Positions 11,728-29,314 of a stretch of DNA of 64,000 nt are shown in pieces. Both the position numbers and the translations under genes were made by a program. The notes below the pieces were generated by a model. It ran no database searches. It was not told where the DNA came from and saw only the letters and a list, made by a program, of their open reading frames with translations. This DNA comes from Pampus argenteus (taxonomy: Eukaryota; Chordata; Actinopteri; Scombriformes; Stromateidae), in the NCBI GenBank assembly GCA_036937835.1, contig CM072877.1, forward strand, positions 4,060,001 to 4,124,000, in the 5' to 3' direction. Every line of letters begins with the position of its first letter. Within the stretch, counting starts at the first letter, position 1.

Positions 11728-12197
11728 CTTGTAACTAGTGGCGTTAACGCGCTGCGATAATGTGAGACTCTTATCGAGCGCTATAAAAAATACCGAAGTT
11801 AATCTATTGATCTATCTAGTGATAGTCCATCATGGATGCAGCCACGAAGCCGCAAGGCTTGCTTCAGGGAAAATTCATTTTTAAGAAGCTTCGTGATGGT
11901 GGCATCAACAAGACTAAGGTTGTGTTCACCTTATGCAATGCAGAATTGGTTTACTGTAGGAGTTCTTCCAGTCTCAAATACCACCTGAACACAAAGCATC
12001 CCTTTGCTATAAGCAGTCAGTGATGCATTTTGGCTCCTGTTCTAATGCATCCCCTGGTTTAAGAAACCCGTTCTCAAAGACTTACTTTTAGTCAGTACTT
12101 AGGTATTTCACATTCTGAACGAGCCATTTTAATTTCAAGATTTCAGTGAGATTAATCCAGATAAAAAAAATGATCTATGCCCACCACTACTTGTAAC
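11728..12197 (+). mobile_element. 454-bp hAT element with perfect TSD and BED-finger ORF
   Basis: The element at 11736-12189 begins TAGTGGCG and ends CCACCACTA. Perfect 8-bp duplications CTTGTAAC flank it at 11728-11735 and 12190-12197, as expected for hAT. Inside, an ORF (11832-12023, 63 codons) reads as a BED zinc finger of ZBED/hAT transposases: LRDGGINKTKVVFTLCNAEL, then SSLKYHLNTKH. In intact family members the knuckle is C-x2-C. Here the first cysteine position is Phe (VVFTLC), so the finger is probably non-functional. The catalytic domain is absent, so this is an internal-deletion derivative that kept its DNA-binding exon. Confidence 0.85.
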
Positions 12198-12677
12198 ACA
12201 ATCCTACAAAGTTAACTTTATGAAGTGTGGGGGCGAAAAACTTGCCAGGCAGCAGTTTGTCCTGAAAACTTCATTAAAACAATCTTGCCTCAGGTACCAT
12301 ATAATGTACTGCAGTCCAATTGACAACTAAACTGTAACTATATGTTTGTTATAAGTTTCATTTTTCAATTATTATTTTGAATTTTGAATTTAATAAGTTT
12401 GACGCACTTTTGTATTAATGACTGGATGTTTTGAGATTGAGTTCATCTTTCTGTTATTACAGTTTTCACCACATGTTCATGGAGACAATAAAACGCTGCA
12501 ACTCAACTCAAGGGTCTTTATTTGTGATTTAACTTGGTGTCAACAACATCCTTGTTGACAACACTACAGTATTAATTAACATTATTATTTAATTAATTAT
12601 ATAATCCATATTCCAATTCTCCATCAATTTACTATTTATCTATGATTGCTCAAAGAAACTGTTTATTTCCCGATCAA
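12198..12677. other. AT-rich spacer
   Basis: A/T-rich, no coding signal. An AATAAA lies near 12488. Nothing else is recognised. Confidence 0.5.
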
Positions 12678-12991
12678 TTTTAGTTTAGTTAGTAACAAGA
12701 CAGAGAAAAAGAGAGAGAGAGAGAGCCTGTCCATGGAGAGCTTTGTATGTTCTTCTATTCTAGATTTAACAGGTAGCCAGTGCAAGGAAGTCAAATGGGA
12801 GAGATGTGATCTCCGAGCATTCTGAACGTGTTCCTACAGGAACCAAGATCAGAGATCACATCTCTCCCTTTTGACTTCCTTGCACTGGCTACCTGTTAAA
12901 TCTAGAATAGAAGAACATACAAAGCTCTCAATGGACAGGCACTCTCTCTCTCTCTTTCTCTCTCTCTGTCTTGTTACTAACTAAACTAAAA
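12678..12991. repeat. ~314-bp inverted repeat of an L2-type LINE 3' fragment
   Basis: The arms, about 12678-12812 and 12853-12991, are near-perfect reverse complements around a ~40-nt loop. Each carries a (GA)n/(CT)n run near its outer end. Read on the plus strand, arm 2 resembles the C-terminal tail of L2-type LINEs (LALA..., YKALNGQA). Such text normally occurs in one orientation only, so one arm is an inverted copy. Confidence 0.88.
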
Positions 12992-13875
12992 GACTTACTG
13001 GAGCAGCCTGATAACAAAGAGTTACAATAGTCCAGTCTAGAAGTAACAAATGCATGGACTAGTTTTTCTGCATCCGCTTGAGATATGATGCGTCTGATTT
13101 TTGGCGATGTTATGTAGGTGGAAGAATGCAGTCCTCAAAAGTTGTTTTATATAGTCATTAAAGGACAAATCCTGATTAAAGACAACTCTAAGATTCTGTA
13201 TGGTGGAGCAGGAGGCCAGGGTGATCCCGTCTAAGGCAACTAAATCTCTGGAATGACAGTTCCTGAGGTGTTTGGGTCAAATTACGAGAACTTCGGTTTT
13301 ATCTGAATTTAGCATCAGAAAATTGTGGGTCATCCATTTTTTTATATGCTTAAGGCATGCTTGAAGTTTAGTTAAATGTTTTGTCAGGCTTGATCGATAA
13401 ATATAATTGGGTGTCGTTGGCATAGCAGTGAAAGTTAATTGAATGATTCCTAATAATGTTCCCTAGAAGAAGCATATATAAACTGAATAGAAGTCCTAAT
13501 ACAGAACCTTGTAGGACTCCATGAGAAACTTTGGTTTGCATGGAGGATTCATCATTAACATGAACAAACTGAGATCGGTCTAAGAAATATGACTTAAACC
13601 AGCCTAGGGTGGTTCCTTTGATGTGATATTCCAGTCTCTGTAAACAAATCTGATGGTCAATGGTGTCAAATGCGGCACTAAGATCTAATAGGACAAGTAC
13701 AGAGATGAGTCCTTTGTCCGATACCATTAGGAGGTCATTTGTAACTTTGACTAGTGCGGTCTCTGTACTATGATTCACTCTAAATCCTGACTTAAAATCC
13801 TCAAATAAACTGTTTGTATAGAGAAAATCACACAGCTGATTATCTACAGCTTTCTCAAATACCTTAGAGAGGTGG
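12992..13875 (-). pseudogene. L2-like LINE reverse transcriptase remnant
   Basis: Minus-strand reading from about 13875 gives HLSKVFEKAVDNQL, then NHSTETALVKVTNDLLM, then LVLLDLSAAFDTIDHQI (the first catalytic-Asp block). HGVLQGSVLG and CYANDTQLYL follow. The usual Y-A-D-D block reads Y-A-N-D here, so a catalytic Asp is changed. A frame-shifted region continues to about 13000 (LMLNSDKTEVLVI-like). The 5' side is cut at about 13875 where the next LINE begins. Confidence 0.8.
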
Positions 13876-14946
13876 TCATGAAGTCCTTTGAGCGCCTTGT
13901 CCTGCCTTACCTCAGGTCCATCACCACCCAACATCTCGACCCCCTGCAGTTCGTCTACAGATCAAACAGACCTGTTGATGACGCCTGGCCCTCCACTTCA
14001 TCCTCCAATATCTAGACTCCCCAAGAATCTATGCCCGGATCACAAACTTCCTGTCTGACAGGAGGCAGCATGTGAAGCTAGGGACGCACGTCTCCAACAC
14101 AAGAACTATCAGTACCGGATCCCCCCATGGCTTCGTTCTTTCCCCCTTCCTCTTCTCTCTCTACACAAACTGCTGCACCTCCAGACACAGGTCCGTCAAA
14201 CTACTTAAGTTTGCGGATGACACCACCCTCATCAGACTCATCTCTGATGGGGACGCCTACAGATGGGAGATTGACCATCTGATGTCCTGGTGCAAGCAGA
14301 ACAACTTGGTGCTCAAAGCCCTAAAAACTGTAGAGATGGTCATGGACTTCAGAAAGAACCCAGCACCAACCTCCCCCATCTCCCTGCATAATTCCCCAGT
14401 GGACGTTGTGGAGTCCTACCGGTTCCTGGGCACCATCATCACCCAGGACCTCAGATGGGAGCTGAACATCAGCTCATCAAGAAAGCACATCAGAGGATGT
14501 ACTTCCTGTGGCAGCTGAAGAAATTCAGTCTGCCTGCCCTAAGGCAATGATGGTCCAGTTCTACACTGCTATCACTGAGTCCATCCTCGCCTCATCCATT
14601 ACCATGTGGTACGCTGCAGCCACTGTCGAGGACAAACACAGACTCATCTCCTCATCTGAGAGGGCGATCGGGTGCAGCCTCCCATCCCTGCACTTCCAGA
14701 ACTGTGAGGCAGACAGGTAGAATCACAGCTGACTCCTCCCTTCCGGGTCATGGTCTGTTTGTAACTCTTCCCTCTGGCAGGAGGCTGCAATCCATCAAAA
14801 CCAGAACCTCCCGCGATAAGAACAGCCTTTTTCCATCCACAACAGGTCTCTCAGGATGCACCTTTGTTGGAAATGTATCTCTCAGTGCTCTCAACACTCT
14901 ACCTCTATTTGCTGCAAACAACTCATTCACGGCTGTCTCTGCATAA
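13876..14946 (+). pseudogene. Second LINE (jockey/CR1-type) inserted into the first
   Basis: Plus-strand reading starts at VMKSFERLVLPYLRSITT (13876 on), then LDPLQFVYRSNRPVDDA, a jump, and ITNFLSDRRQHVKLG. KLLKFADDTTLIRLISDG (catalytic ADD intact), VESYRFLGTIITQDLRWEL, FYTAITESILASSITMWY and LPSGRRLQSIKTRTSRDKNS follow. The order matches fish jockey/CR1/Rex1-like LINE reverse transcriptases. The FVDFSSAF-type block is deleted and there are several frameshifts. ORFs on the opposite strand in 14748-15104 are shadows. Confidence 0.8.
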
Positions 14947-17519
14947 CGATTCAATCCTGCTTTCTGCAAAATCTCCTCCATAGCTGGAACACCAGATGTC
15001 ACAAAATAAACTACAAAGGCTACAAAAAAGTGTCTCTTTCTTGAGAAAATCGTCATCTTCTTTATTGGAGCCCAGGCGGCAATCTCATCCAAACAAACAA
15101 ACATCCTCCTTATCCTTTACTTACATGAATAAAAATGTCCTCTAAGTATTTCTTTGGGTTTTTTTGGGGTTTTTTTGTAATGCTCATAACTGTCATCCAA
15201 TTACTGCATTTGTGCGACGTAAGCCTATCAGAGGCAAACAGTATGCGTGACGCAGTGAGTGCAGCTGGCTGGTGAGTCGGTGATCAGGACGAGCCAGGCT
15301 CCTATCATCACACTGCAGACTGACATGTGCCACACCCACATACAAGCACCGACAGACGGATCCTGGTGGCTGTGCATCTCTCTCTGCTCTGCGCCCACCA
15401 GCCACAACAAGGCAAGTAAAACCTTTTTATCTGATGCAATACTACATTTTATGACTAATAGTTCATTTGCAGTTTTACTGCTATGTAGAAGAGAGTTAAT
15501 GCACTTTGTAGCGATACATCCTTTAATATCCTTTAATGTCCTTAAACTTTCTCATCGATAGTGAGCAGCAATAGACAGGTTCACATACTGTGTTACAGTG
15601 TAAGACAGCAGAATCAGCTTTTGTCATGACTAAGCATTTTGATAATGCTCATAAACTATAAGGAAGCAGTTCACCGAACATATGTAGGCTCCTCTATAGC
15701 TGCGTGAAATAATCACAATCAACTTGTCTTTCACCAATGCATTCAAAAGCAGTGAAATAGCTTCTGCAACACATATTGTAACACTAGAAGTGGTTAAACC
15801 ATGACATAAAAAGTCAGTTAACATGAGGCAGAAAAACACCAAAAATGAAAAAGCTCAATTTTTAGATGGATGACTCCCTTTCACAAAAGGGAATTGAGAG
15901 GCTTGACCCTACATTACAGCCCAGATCCGGGATGAATAGAGCCACTATGCTTGTTCTCAATAAGCTGCATACTCAGCATGCCATGTGAAAGGGACAGCTG
16001 TTACTAATGTCAAACTGTCAGGCTGAAAGAAAAAAAACAACAAAAAAAAGATACAAATGTTAAATTGTATCTCAAATGTCTGCATTTGCAAAGATCATGA
16101 CATTATGTGTACAACCGAATTCGACAAAGACATTCATGTAAAAACGCTATATGGAATTGTAACCACAGTCATTCCCACAGCCGACAGAGGTGGCTTTACA
16201 TGCAGCATGATTATCAAGGGTGAGCTTTCTGCAGGAAGTTTCCTTTTACAGTAGATGGAACACAGCTGAGAAGTCCTCATGTGATCATGTGAATCATTTG
16301 AGCTCTGTCTGGAAGGATAGATTAGTGGAACCATGCCAGGGACATTTTGAGGGAATATCTTCCAGTTCTATTAGTCATGGAACTGTTATGAGTTACAACT
16401 TAAGCAATATTCTTTTGGTTACTTGCTAAACATAATTGACAGCTGTATGAACTGTAATCTTTTCTTTTCACTCACATGTTATATGTGTTATTGTTATATG
16501 TTATTCACATGTTATAACTTGGAAATGACTCTCTTGCTTGTGCTATGTGTTATTCTTCGAATGCAGCTTGTTTAGAAATGTCTCTCCTGCTGGCACTGAC
16601 AAAGTTAAATAGTATGCAATGCAATCATACGATGCAATCGTCTCGCATGACAGCGATGACTAACAGAAGTGGTGATGCAACATGTGAATGATGATGGACA
16701 GTCATGATGAGGAGTGGCTGAATAGTCAATATCGCTCTGCTTTTAGCACCTCTGTTGTTTGCACCATCTCCTGAGGGGACATATCTGACCTATAGCTGCT
16801 GAATGCTCCACTTTGTTCATATTAAACATTAAAGTTCAAAGACATACACTTTTTGTCAACCCTAGTGTGTCTAGGCTTTTTTTTTTTTTTTTTTTAGTTA
16901 CATTTTAACAGTTTTTAACAATTTTCTCCAGCATCAGTGATCTTTCAATCGTGTTTTTTTTTTTTTTTTTTACTCTTTTTTGAGAAATAATGCAGATTGA
17001 ACACTCAAGCGGACCATCAAACAGGGTCACATAGGGTTATGATCAGACACAAAGCCTTTGTATCATGGCCAAATGCAAAGCGAAGCTGCGAGCGCCGCTA
17101 GTAACAGAGAGAGAAAAAGCTCACATCATTCTTGTTGCTAGGGAACTACCCAATGGCATAGCTGGTTAACTCACAAAAGGGGTTAAATCTGCTGCTGTGT
17201 AAGGTGGACGTGAGTTCTTCTTGTTGAGAAATCAGTTAACATAATTCTAATTAAACGGGAGTTACCATCAGTATAAGAAGAAATGAATGCATTTATGACA
17301 AATAGATTATTATCTTTTTTTTTTTTATCAGCTACTTAAGATTTGTGAAATCTGGTCAAATGCAGAGTTTTAGTAACACAAAGCAGGAGTGGTTCAACAT
17401 CGCTGATTAGCATTTAAAAAAAGGAGCCATTGAGTTTTGTGTTCACTTGTTGGAGGTCACCCAGATGACATAAAATGAGGAAACAAACTGAAGATACCAT
17501 ATAAACATTAAAAAAGTGG
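14947..17519. other. Intergenic spacer; possible remote 5' exon of pip5kl1
   Basis: Mostly featureless AT-rich DNA with poly-T runs near 16868-16896 and 16955-16971. A CpG-containing block at 15190-15410 ends in CACAACAAG|GCAAGT, which would suit a rare GC donor of a non-coding first exon of pip5kl1. This is only a possibility. No protein-coding exon is seen. Confidence 0.35.
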
Positions 17520-17520
17520 G

Positions 17521-17521
17521 T

Positions 17522-17556
<35 letters not shown>

Positions 17557-17702
17557 GTGTGTGCATGTGTGTGTGCGTGTGTGTGTGTTTATGTAATGAA
17601 TGAACGTGTCACTGGGTGTAACAGTGTGGATTATTGATGCGTTTAATAGTATTTCAACAACAGTGGACCTCAATGACACAGAGGACAAAGAATCAGGCTT
17701 TG

Positions 17703-17736
<34 letters not shown>
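17521..17736. repeat. CA/TG microsatellite pair
   Basis: (CA)n at 17521-17548 runs into (TA)n and (GT)n up to about 17590. A second (CA)n lies at about 17705-17736. The ORF across it is Cys-Val repeats and is not coding. Confidence 0.9.
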
Positions 17737-17738
<2 letters not shown>

Positions 17739-17816
17739 CTTGTTAGAAGATCGATTTATTGCTGGTTTTGTTCTCTTTATGAGATGTGTTGACAGGAAGA
17801 AGAATATAGAATATAT

Positions 17817-18006
17817 TTAGGTTTAGGTTAGGTTAGGTTTAGGTTAGGTTTAGGTTAGGTTTAGGTTAGGGTTAGGTTAGGTTAGGTTAGGTTTAGGTTA
17901 GGTTAGGTTAGGTTAGGTTAGGTTAGGTTAGGTTAGGTTAGGTTAGGTTAGGTTGGGTTTAGGTTAGGTTAGGTTAGGTTAGGTTAGGTTAGGTTAGGTT
18001 AGGTTG
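17817..18006. repeat. Interstitial (TTAGG)n array with TTTAGG variants
   Basis: About 190 bp of tandem GGTTA pentamers, with hexamer GGTTTA units concentrated at the left end. This is the telomere motif of many arthropods, not the vertebrate TTAGGG, but here it is an internal microsatellite in fish DNA. Confidence 0.95.
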
Positions 18007-18308
18007 CTTCCAAAGATACAATATATTAAATCATGTTATTGCAGTCTTTCTCCATTTACTGTTTAAATATAGACATAGTTGAACATTTCAAATGTGTTAA
18101 TGAAGAGTTGTGTTGGTTGGAGGACCAGCACTACGCCAGCACGGCTATTATCCCTTTGTGCTGGTCTCCATAGTTACTTTGTTCAAGTTCTTTTGTGTTT
18201 GTCACTGGCCTCCCTGGCCTTTACTTACTCTCTGATTTTTCTTTGCTGGAGCTTTGAAACACTTGCCTGCTATCACAGTGCTCGTGTTCTCGTGTTTTAT
18301 TATCCAGG

Positions 18309-25202
<6,894 letters not shown>

Positions 25203-26150
25203 AACCCTGTAGACTGGGGATGAGTGACACTGTCACACTGAGCATGTCCGTACAAGCGCAAGTTCACACTGACGCATACACACGAAACGAGAGACGTGTT
25301 TATGTACCGTACGTCTGTTCCATGGTTCCAATGCTTCCGTCTTTCCGCATCCAGGACACTTCCTGTTTGTTTCCACAGGTGTTGACTGTTCAGCTCAAAG
25401 CGTGCTAAAGGGTTAAAAAGCTACGATTTAAAAGTAGGGGAAAAGATCAGATTTCTGTACTCGTGTATGAACGTCTGAACACAAGGAATGAAACTGTGAT
25501 CAGACTCAGAGACTGAGAGTATCACGTTTGTGGGTCGACAGCTTTACAGAACTCTGTTCTTGCTATTTGACTTTTACTTAATACATGCCTGTGCCTGATG
25601 TCTACTAACAAATAACCTATTAACAAGAAAAAAAGGTATATAAATGTCTTATTCATTTTTAATTTCAATTTCAAATCTCCAACAAGTACAGCTGTCTGTT
25701 TTTTTGTGGCAAAGTATGCAGTCGACACATTGCCACAACACAAGGTGGAGATAATAGAACAGAAAGGACGCCTCCACACACTCAGGACAGTTAAGATTGA
25801 GTTATCAGTATTTAGTAATCTGGGATCTGAGTTGAGCCAGTCTAGGGAGAAGGTCGCAGTCTGTTGGGATTCGGGCCCTTTTATTACTGTGTTTGTGCTA
25901 CTGCCCACGCCCAGTATAAAACACCACAGCATTAGAAACGCTGCATCATGCTGATGTCATCGCTGACAGATGGGAAATGTGAAAGCATCATATTTTGAGA
26001 AATGCAAACAAACATGTGCACACATGATGAGACATTTTGACAAATTAAACGCACTGTTTAAAATAAATAAATAAATAAATAGTTGATGTAGTTATATGAT
26101 GGATCGGGATTTAGGATATCAGACAATTTATTTTGAAAAACAGAAAATAA
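25203..26150 (+). other. Probable pip5kl1 3' UTR
   Basis: Follows the stop codon without splice signals. Overlapping AATAAA hexamers occur at about 26063-26080, and another near 26144, either of which could end the transcript. Confidence 0.5.
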
Positions 26151-26500
26151 AGAAAAATGCACATGGAAAAAAAAGCAGTGAGCGAGCTGTTCTCGGACGT
26201 GTGTACTTTCAGTTGCTAAAGGCATTTCTTTATTAAAACTTGATAGTCGGTAGATATGTTGGGTTTTAGTGGGCTTCAACAGAACATGCACCGAGCAGAG
26301 CGAAGCATGTGTATGTACTCATCCTTCTCTTTGCTTGTGGTTTTGTTCGGATATGCAGCCTGCTGAACATGTGTTTTTCACAGTGTTTTTCTGAGGCTGG
26401 CTGACTTCTAGTAACAAGCAGGACAGTCTGACAGATGAAGTCATTCTAGAGTGAGGGGGTGGGTGTAGGCGTTTACTGTAGTCCCCACTAGCGGGCTGAA

Positions 26501-26508
26501 TATAAATA
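26501..26508 (+). promoter_or_regulatory. Candidate TATA box of the TNF-ligand gene
   Basis: TATAAATA lies 53 bp upstream of the ATG at 26561, at a distance that would place transcription start near 26530. It is the clearest core-promoter motif in the window. Confidence 0.55.
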
Positions 26509-26560
26509 CTATGCGCGTATCAACAGTAAACAGCTTTTTAGAAAGATCAGACCTGTCATC

Positions 26561-28242
26561 ATGGGACAGACATTTACAAGAAGTGAGGACGTCTCTGGGA
26601 ATATCGGCCCGGACAGGTCTGTGGTCATCCCCATCAAACACTGCTGCGATGCCAAGAAGCAGGAGATGCGTGTCAGAGTCATCACTTTGCTCCTTCTGCT
26701 CGGCTGTGTGGTCCTTTCTATTTTTGCCGTCAGTCGTGATTCGAGTGACGTTGGATCCGAGGGACAAGAGGTAAGATGGACAAGGTTTTTTTTTTTTTCC
26801 TCGTGTGTGCTCCTCAGAGAGCCGAACCGTTGATAAGTGTGGGGCACGAGCAGGTTAAAGGTGAACTTATAGGGATGGTGCCATAAGATTCTTTTTTTTT
26901 AAGGTGATTCAAATTTGCAGCTATAAAATATGTATAAGATTTATATAGTGTCACTTTAACTCACTGCATCCTTATAGACAACACATCTGCCAGCCCACTT
27001 ATACACAGTACAGTTATGAACTATAAACGTTGCTCATTGTGATGAAGCTTTTTTTTCTTTCATTATCAGTATAATGTCCACAATTTAAGGTAGTATTATT
27101 ATTAGAGATATTATTACTCAGAATAAAATTTGCATAAAATGTCTTTGTTTTTTTTGTGTTTTTCCTAGAGTGCAGAAAGTGGAGCCTTAGCCAATCAACT
27201 GTCAGCGTTCCGTTCAGGTATATGTCATTAACAGAGTCTGTGGAGGCTGTAAGGATTTCGGTGTACGAATCAAAGCAAGCTGAAATATTCTTCGCTGCTC
27301 TCCATCTGTGGAAAATCTCCCCGTAGAGTATCCTGTTTATTTATATCCCCATGAGAACGTTATCGTGATTTCGAGGAATGATCAGGGTTTTCCTTTCCAA
27401 GCAGCGTTGTTTTAAACTCTCTTTCCTCTTTCTCTTGTATCTACAGATAACCCTACAGCCAACTCCAACGGACTGCACATTGGTCTAGGTACATTTTTTT
27501 CCTCATATGTGTGTTTTTTTCTTTTTTTGCATGTCTCTCTTTGCCTTTGGTAGAAATTGAAACATGTGTTTCTTGTTACTTGATCCTTTTTTACATCTCA
27601 CTGTAATTTAAATGTGTCACAATGTACAGTACAAGCATCTGAGCAGCTATAATGATGATGATGATGAATAATGTAGTAGCTGCAGAATTGGGTGATAATT
27701 GTCATTTTCTATGTGGCTAATTATAGAAATATTCAGTATAGCAACTTTAAAAAATTAAAAATTAAAAAAAAGCAATTTCAACATTGAGAATTGTGTGTTT
27801 TGTAGCAATGAAACATTTGATTTACTGCGTGTCCTCCAATCCTACAGAGCTCATGCACACAGGAGACTTGTCTGACGGACGACTCATCCAATGGAAAGTC
27901 CAGTTTGGAGACAGTTACAACGCAGAGAAGTGTGCCATCGTGATTCCTGATACGGGCAAATACTTTGTCTACATTAAGATTGTTTTAGGCTGCCAAAATG
28001 AGGATCGATCTGAAAAACATAAGAAGACGTTATTCATAAAGCTGCAAAAATGGAGCCGATTTTACAACAAGACTCGAGAACTGACGGATGCCTTGGAGGA
28101 CATCGTGTGCAATTTAGTCATGTTCAGGACTGTGTTCGTTGGGGAGCTTTTTGAACTGACGAAAGGGGATCATGTGAGTGTGTTCATCGCAAAAGGTTAC
28201 AATCTGATCACCAAATCGTCATTCGGTGCTTATCTCACATAG
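26561..28242 (+). CDS. TNF-superfamily ligand, type II membrane protein (subtype uncertain)
   Basis: Exons 26561-26770, 27169-27217, 27447-27488 and 27848-28242 join in frame to 231 aa. The order is a cytoplasmic tail (1-36) with a Cys-Cys pair at 28-29, one membrane segment (about 38-57, VITLLLLLGCVVLSIFAV), a short stalk from two small exons (71-100), and a last exon coding the TNF homology domain (101-231). Domain landmarks are GKYFVYIKIVLG (strand C/D motif), FVGELFELTKGDHVSVFI (strands G/H), and the ending SSFGAYL, equivalent to FFGAFL in TNFSF14/15. One large last exon holding the whole domain is typical of the family. The ligand would form trimers and bind a TNF receptor from the cell surface. 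I cannot place it among TNFSF14, 15, 18 or fish-specific members. Confidence 0.85.
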
Positions 28243-28409
28243 AGAATATGCTTCTTGGGCTCAAATTACTAAATCATATTTATCTGCTTACATGCAGTAG
28301 TTTTATTCCCATCCAGATGGTTAAAGAATCTGGAAATACATTTTTGAACAGTGAGTGCTGTTACAGCATCATCTGGATCAAACTTCTCAGTGCAGAAAAA
28401 TGGATTTTA

Positions 28410-28468
28410 AGGGGTATGATTCTCGCTTCGGGTGCGGGAGGTCCCGGGTTCAAATCCCGGACGAGCCC
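28410..28468 (+). tRNA. Truncated tRNA-Pro(CGG) pseudogene
   Basis: From the D-arm on, the sequence is a near-perfect tRNA-Pro. GGGGTATGATTCTCGC is followed by the anticodon loop TTCGGGT (anticodon CGG), the T-arm CCCGGGTTCAAATCCCGG and ACGAGCCC. The 5' acceptor strand (GGCTCGT expected) and the first part of the D-arm are replaced by unrelated AT-rich sequence, so the cloverleaf cannot close. The B box is intact. One anticodon-stem pair differs from the usual GCGAGAG (GCGGGAG here). Confidence 0.85.
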
Positions 28469-28492
28469 GTTTACTAGTCCTTTAGTGGTGAT

Positions 28493-29075
28493 TTAGGAAA
28501 TACAGCACATCAACACCAGAGCATACATATCTCCAGGAAATGCACATACCTGTGTTGTTTGTGAAACACCTTGGTCAAAACCTGGCCCTAACCCTTAACT
28601 CTACTCCTAACTCCTTGATGTAGAGGTGTGTAATTTTTTCTCATCTGGTTTCAAACTCAAACCTTATCACCTAACCCTAACTCTAACCTTGAGCCTGATT
28701 TCGGAATGCAGCACATACCAAACATGCATGTCATCAACACCAGAGCATACATTTCTGCAGGCTAAGACGCACATACCTGTGTTGTTTGTGAAACACCTTG
28801 GTCAAAACCTGGCCCTAACCCTTAACTCTACTCCTAACTGCTTACCTGTGGGTCCTTGATGTAGAGGTATGATTATTTCTCATCTGGGTTCAAACCCTAA
28901 ACCTAACTGATCATCTGGGTTCAAACGCTGAGCCTACCCCTTAACCTTTAACCTAACCCTGACTGTTTACCTTTGGGTCCCTCATCAATGGGTATGATTC
29001 GTTCTCTTCTGTTTTAAACTCAAACCCTAACAGCTAACCTAAACTCTAACCTTGACCCTTAACCTTTAACCTCAG
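28493..29075 (+). repeat. Degenerate tandem units with CCCTAA blocks and tRNA-like fragments
   Basis: A ~215-bp unit containing CACATACCTGTGTTGTTTGT and AAAACCTGGCCCTAACCC occurs at about 28498-28700 and 28715-28930, with a weaker third unit to 29075. Each holds telomere-like CCCTAA/CTAACC runs and a segment like GGTATGATT...CTGGGTTCAAACCC, reminiscent of tRNA-Pro box sequences. Confidence 0.75.
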
Positions 29076-29267
29076 ATGATAATCAATGCTGGCGGTGCAG
29101 TTAGCTGTCATCACTGCAGCACAAGAAGCCGTGTTCACGGGCAACGCTATTTTAAAAAATCTTTTCTTTTGTTTTTGTGATTCAGATCAACTCCATCTAC
29201 TGTGCTTGGTGTAATCACAATAGGGATTTCCCTGTGAACTTATGTAACACTTAACGCTGTACTGGTC

Positions 29268-29314
29268 AATAAAGAACATCAACACTTTATAATAAATTGG
29301 AATGATTCTTTATT
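29268..29314. terminator. Opposed polyadenylation hexamers between convergent genes
   Basis: AATAAA on the plus strand (29268-29273) and TTTATT, which is AATAAA on the minus strand (29309-29314), lie 35 bp apart. The first could end the TNF-ligand transcript and the second the sh3glb2 transcript. Confidence 0.5.

Noticed and set aside
13368..13934. Intact reverse-transcriptase gene
   Set aside because: The frame begins in the other LINE (before about 13875), the catalytic Y-A-D-D reads Y-A-N-D, and the C-terminal part is frameshifted.
14748..15104. 118-codon minus-strand frame
   Set aside because: Antisense to the LINE reverse-transcriptase remnant and its flank; no family resemblance.
17817..18006. 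CRISPR-like or genuine telomere end
   Set aside because: Units are 5-6 bp with no spacers, and unique fish sequence continues on both sides, so it is an internal microsatellite.
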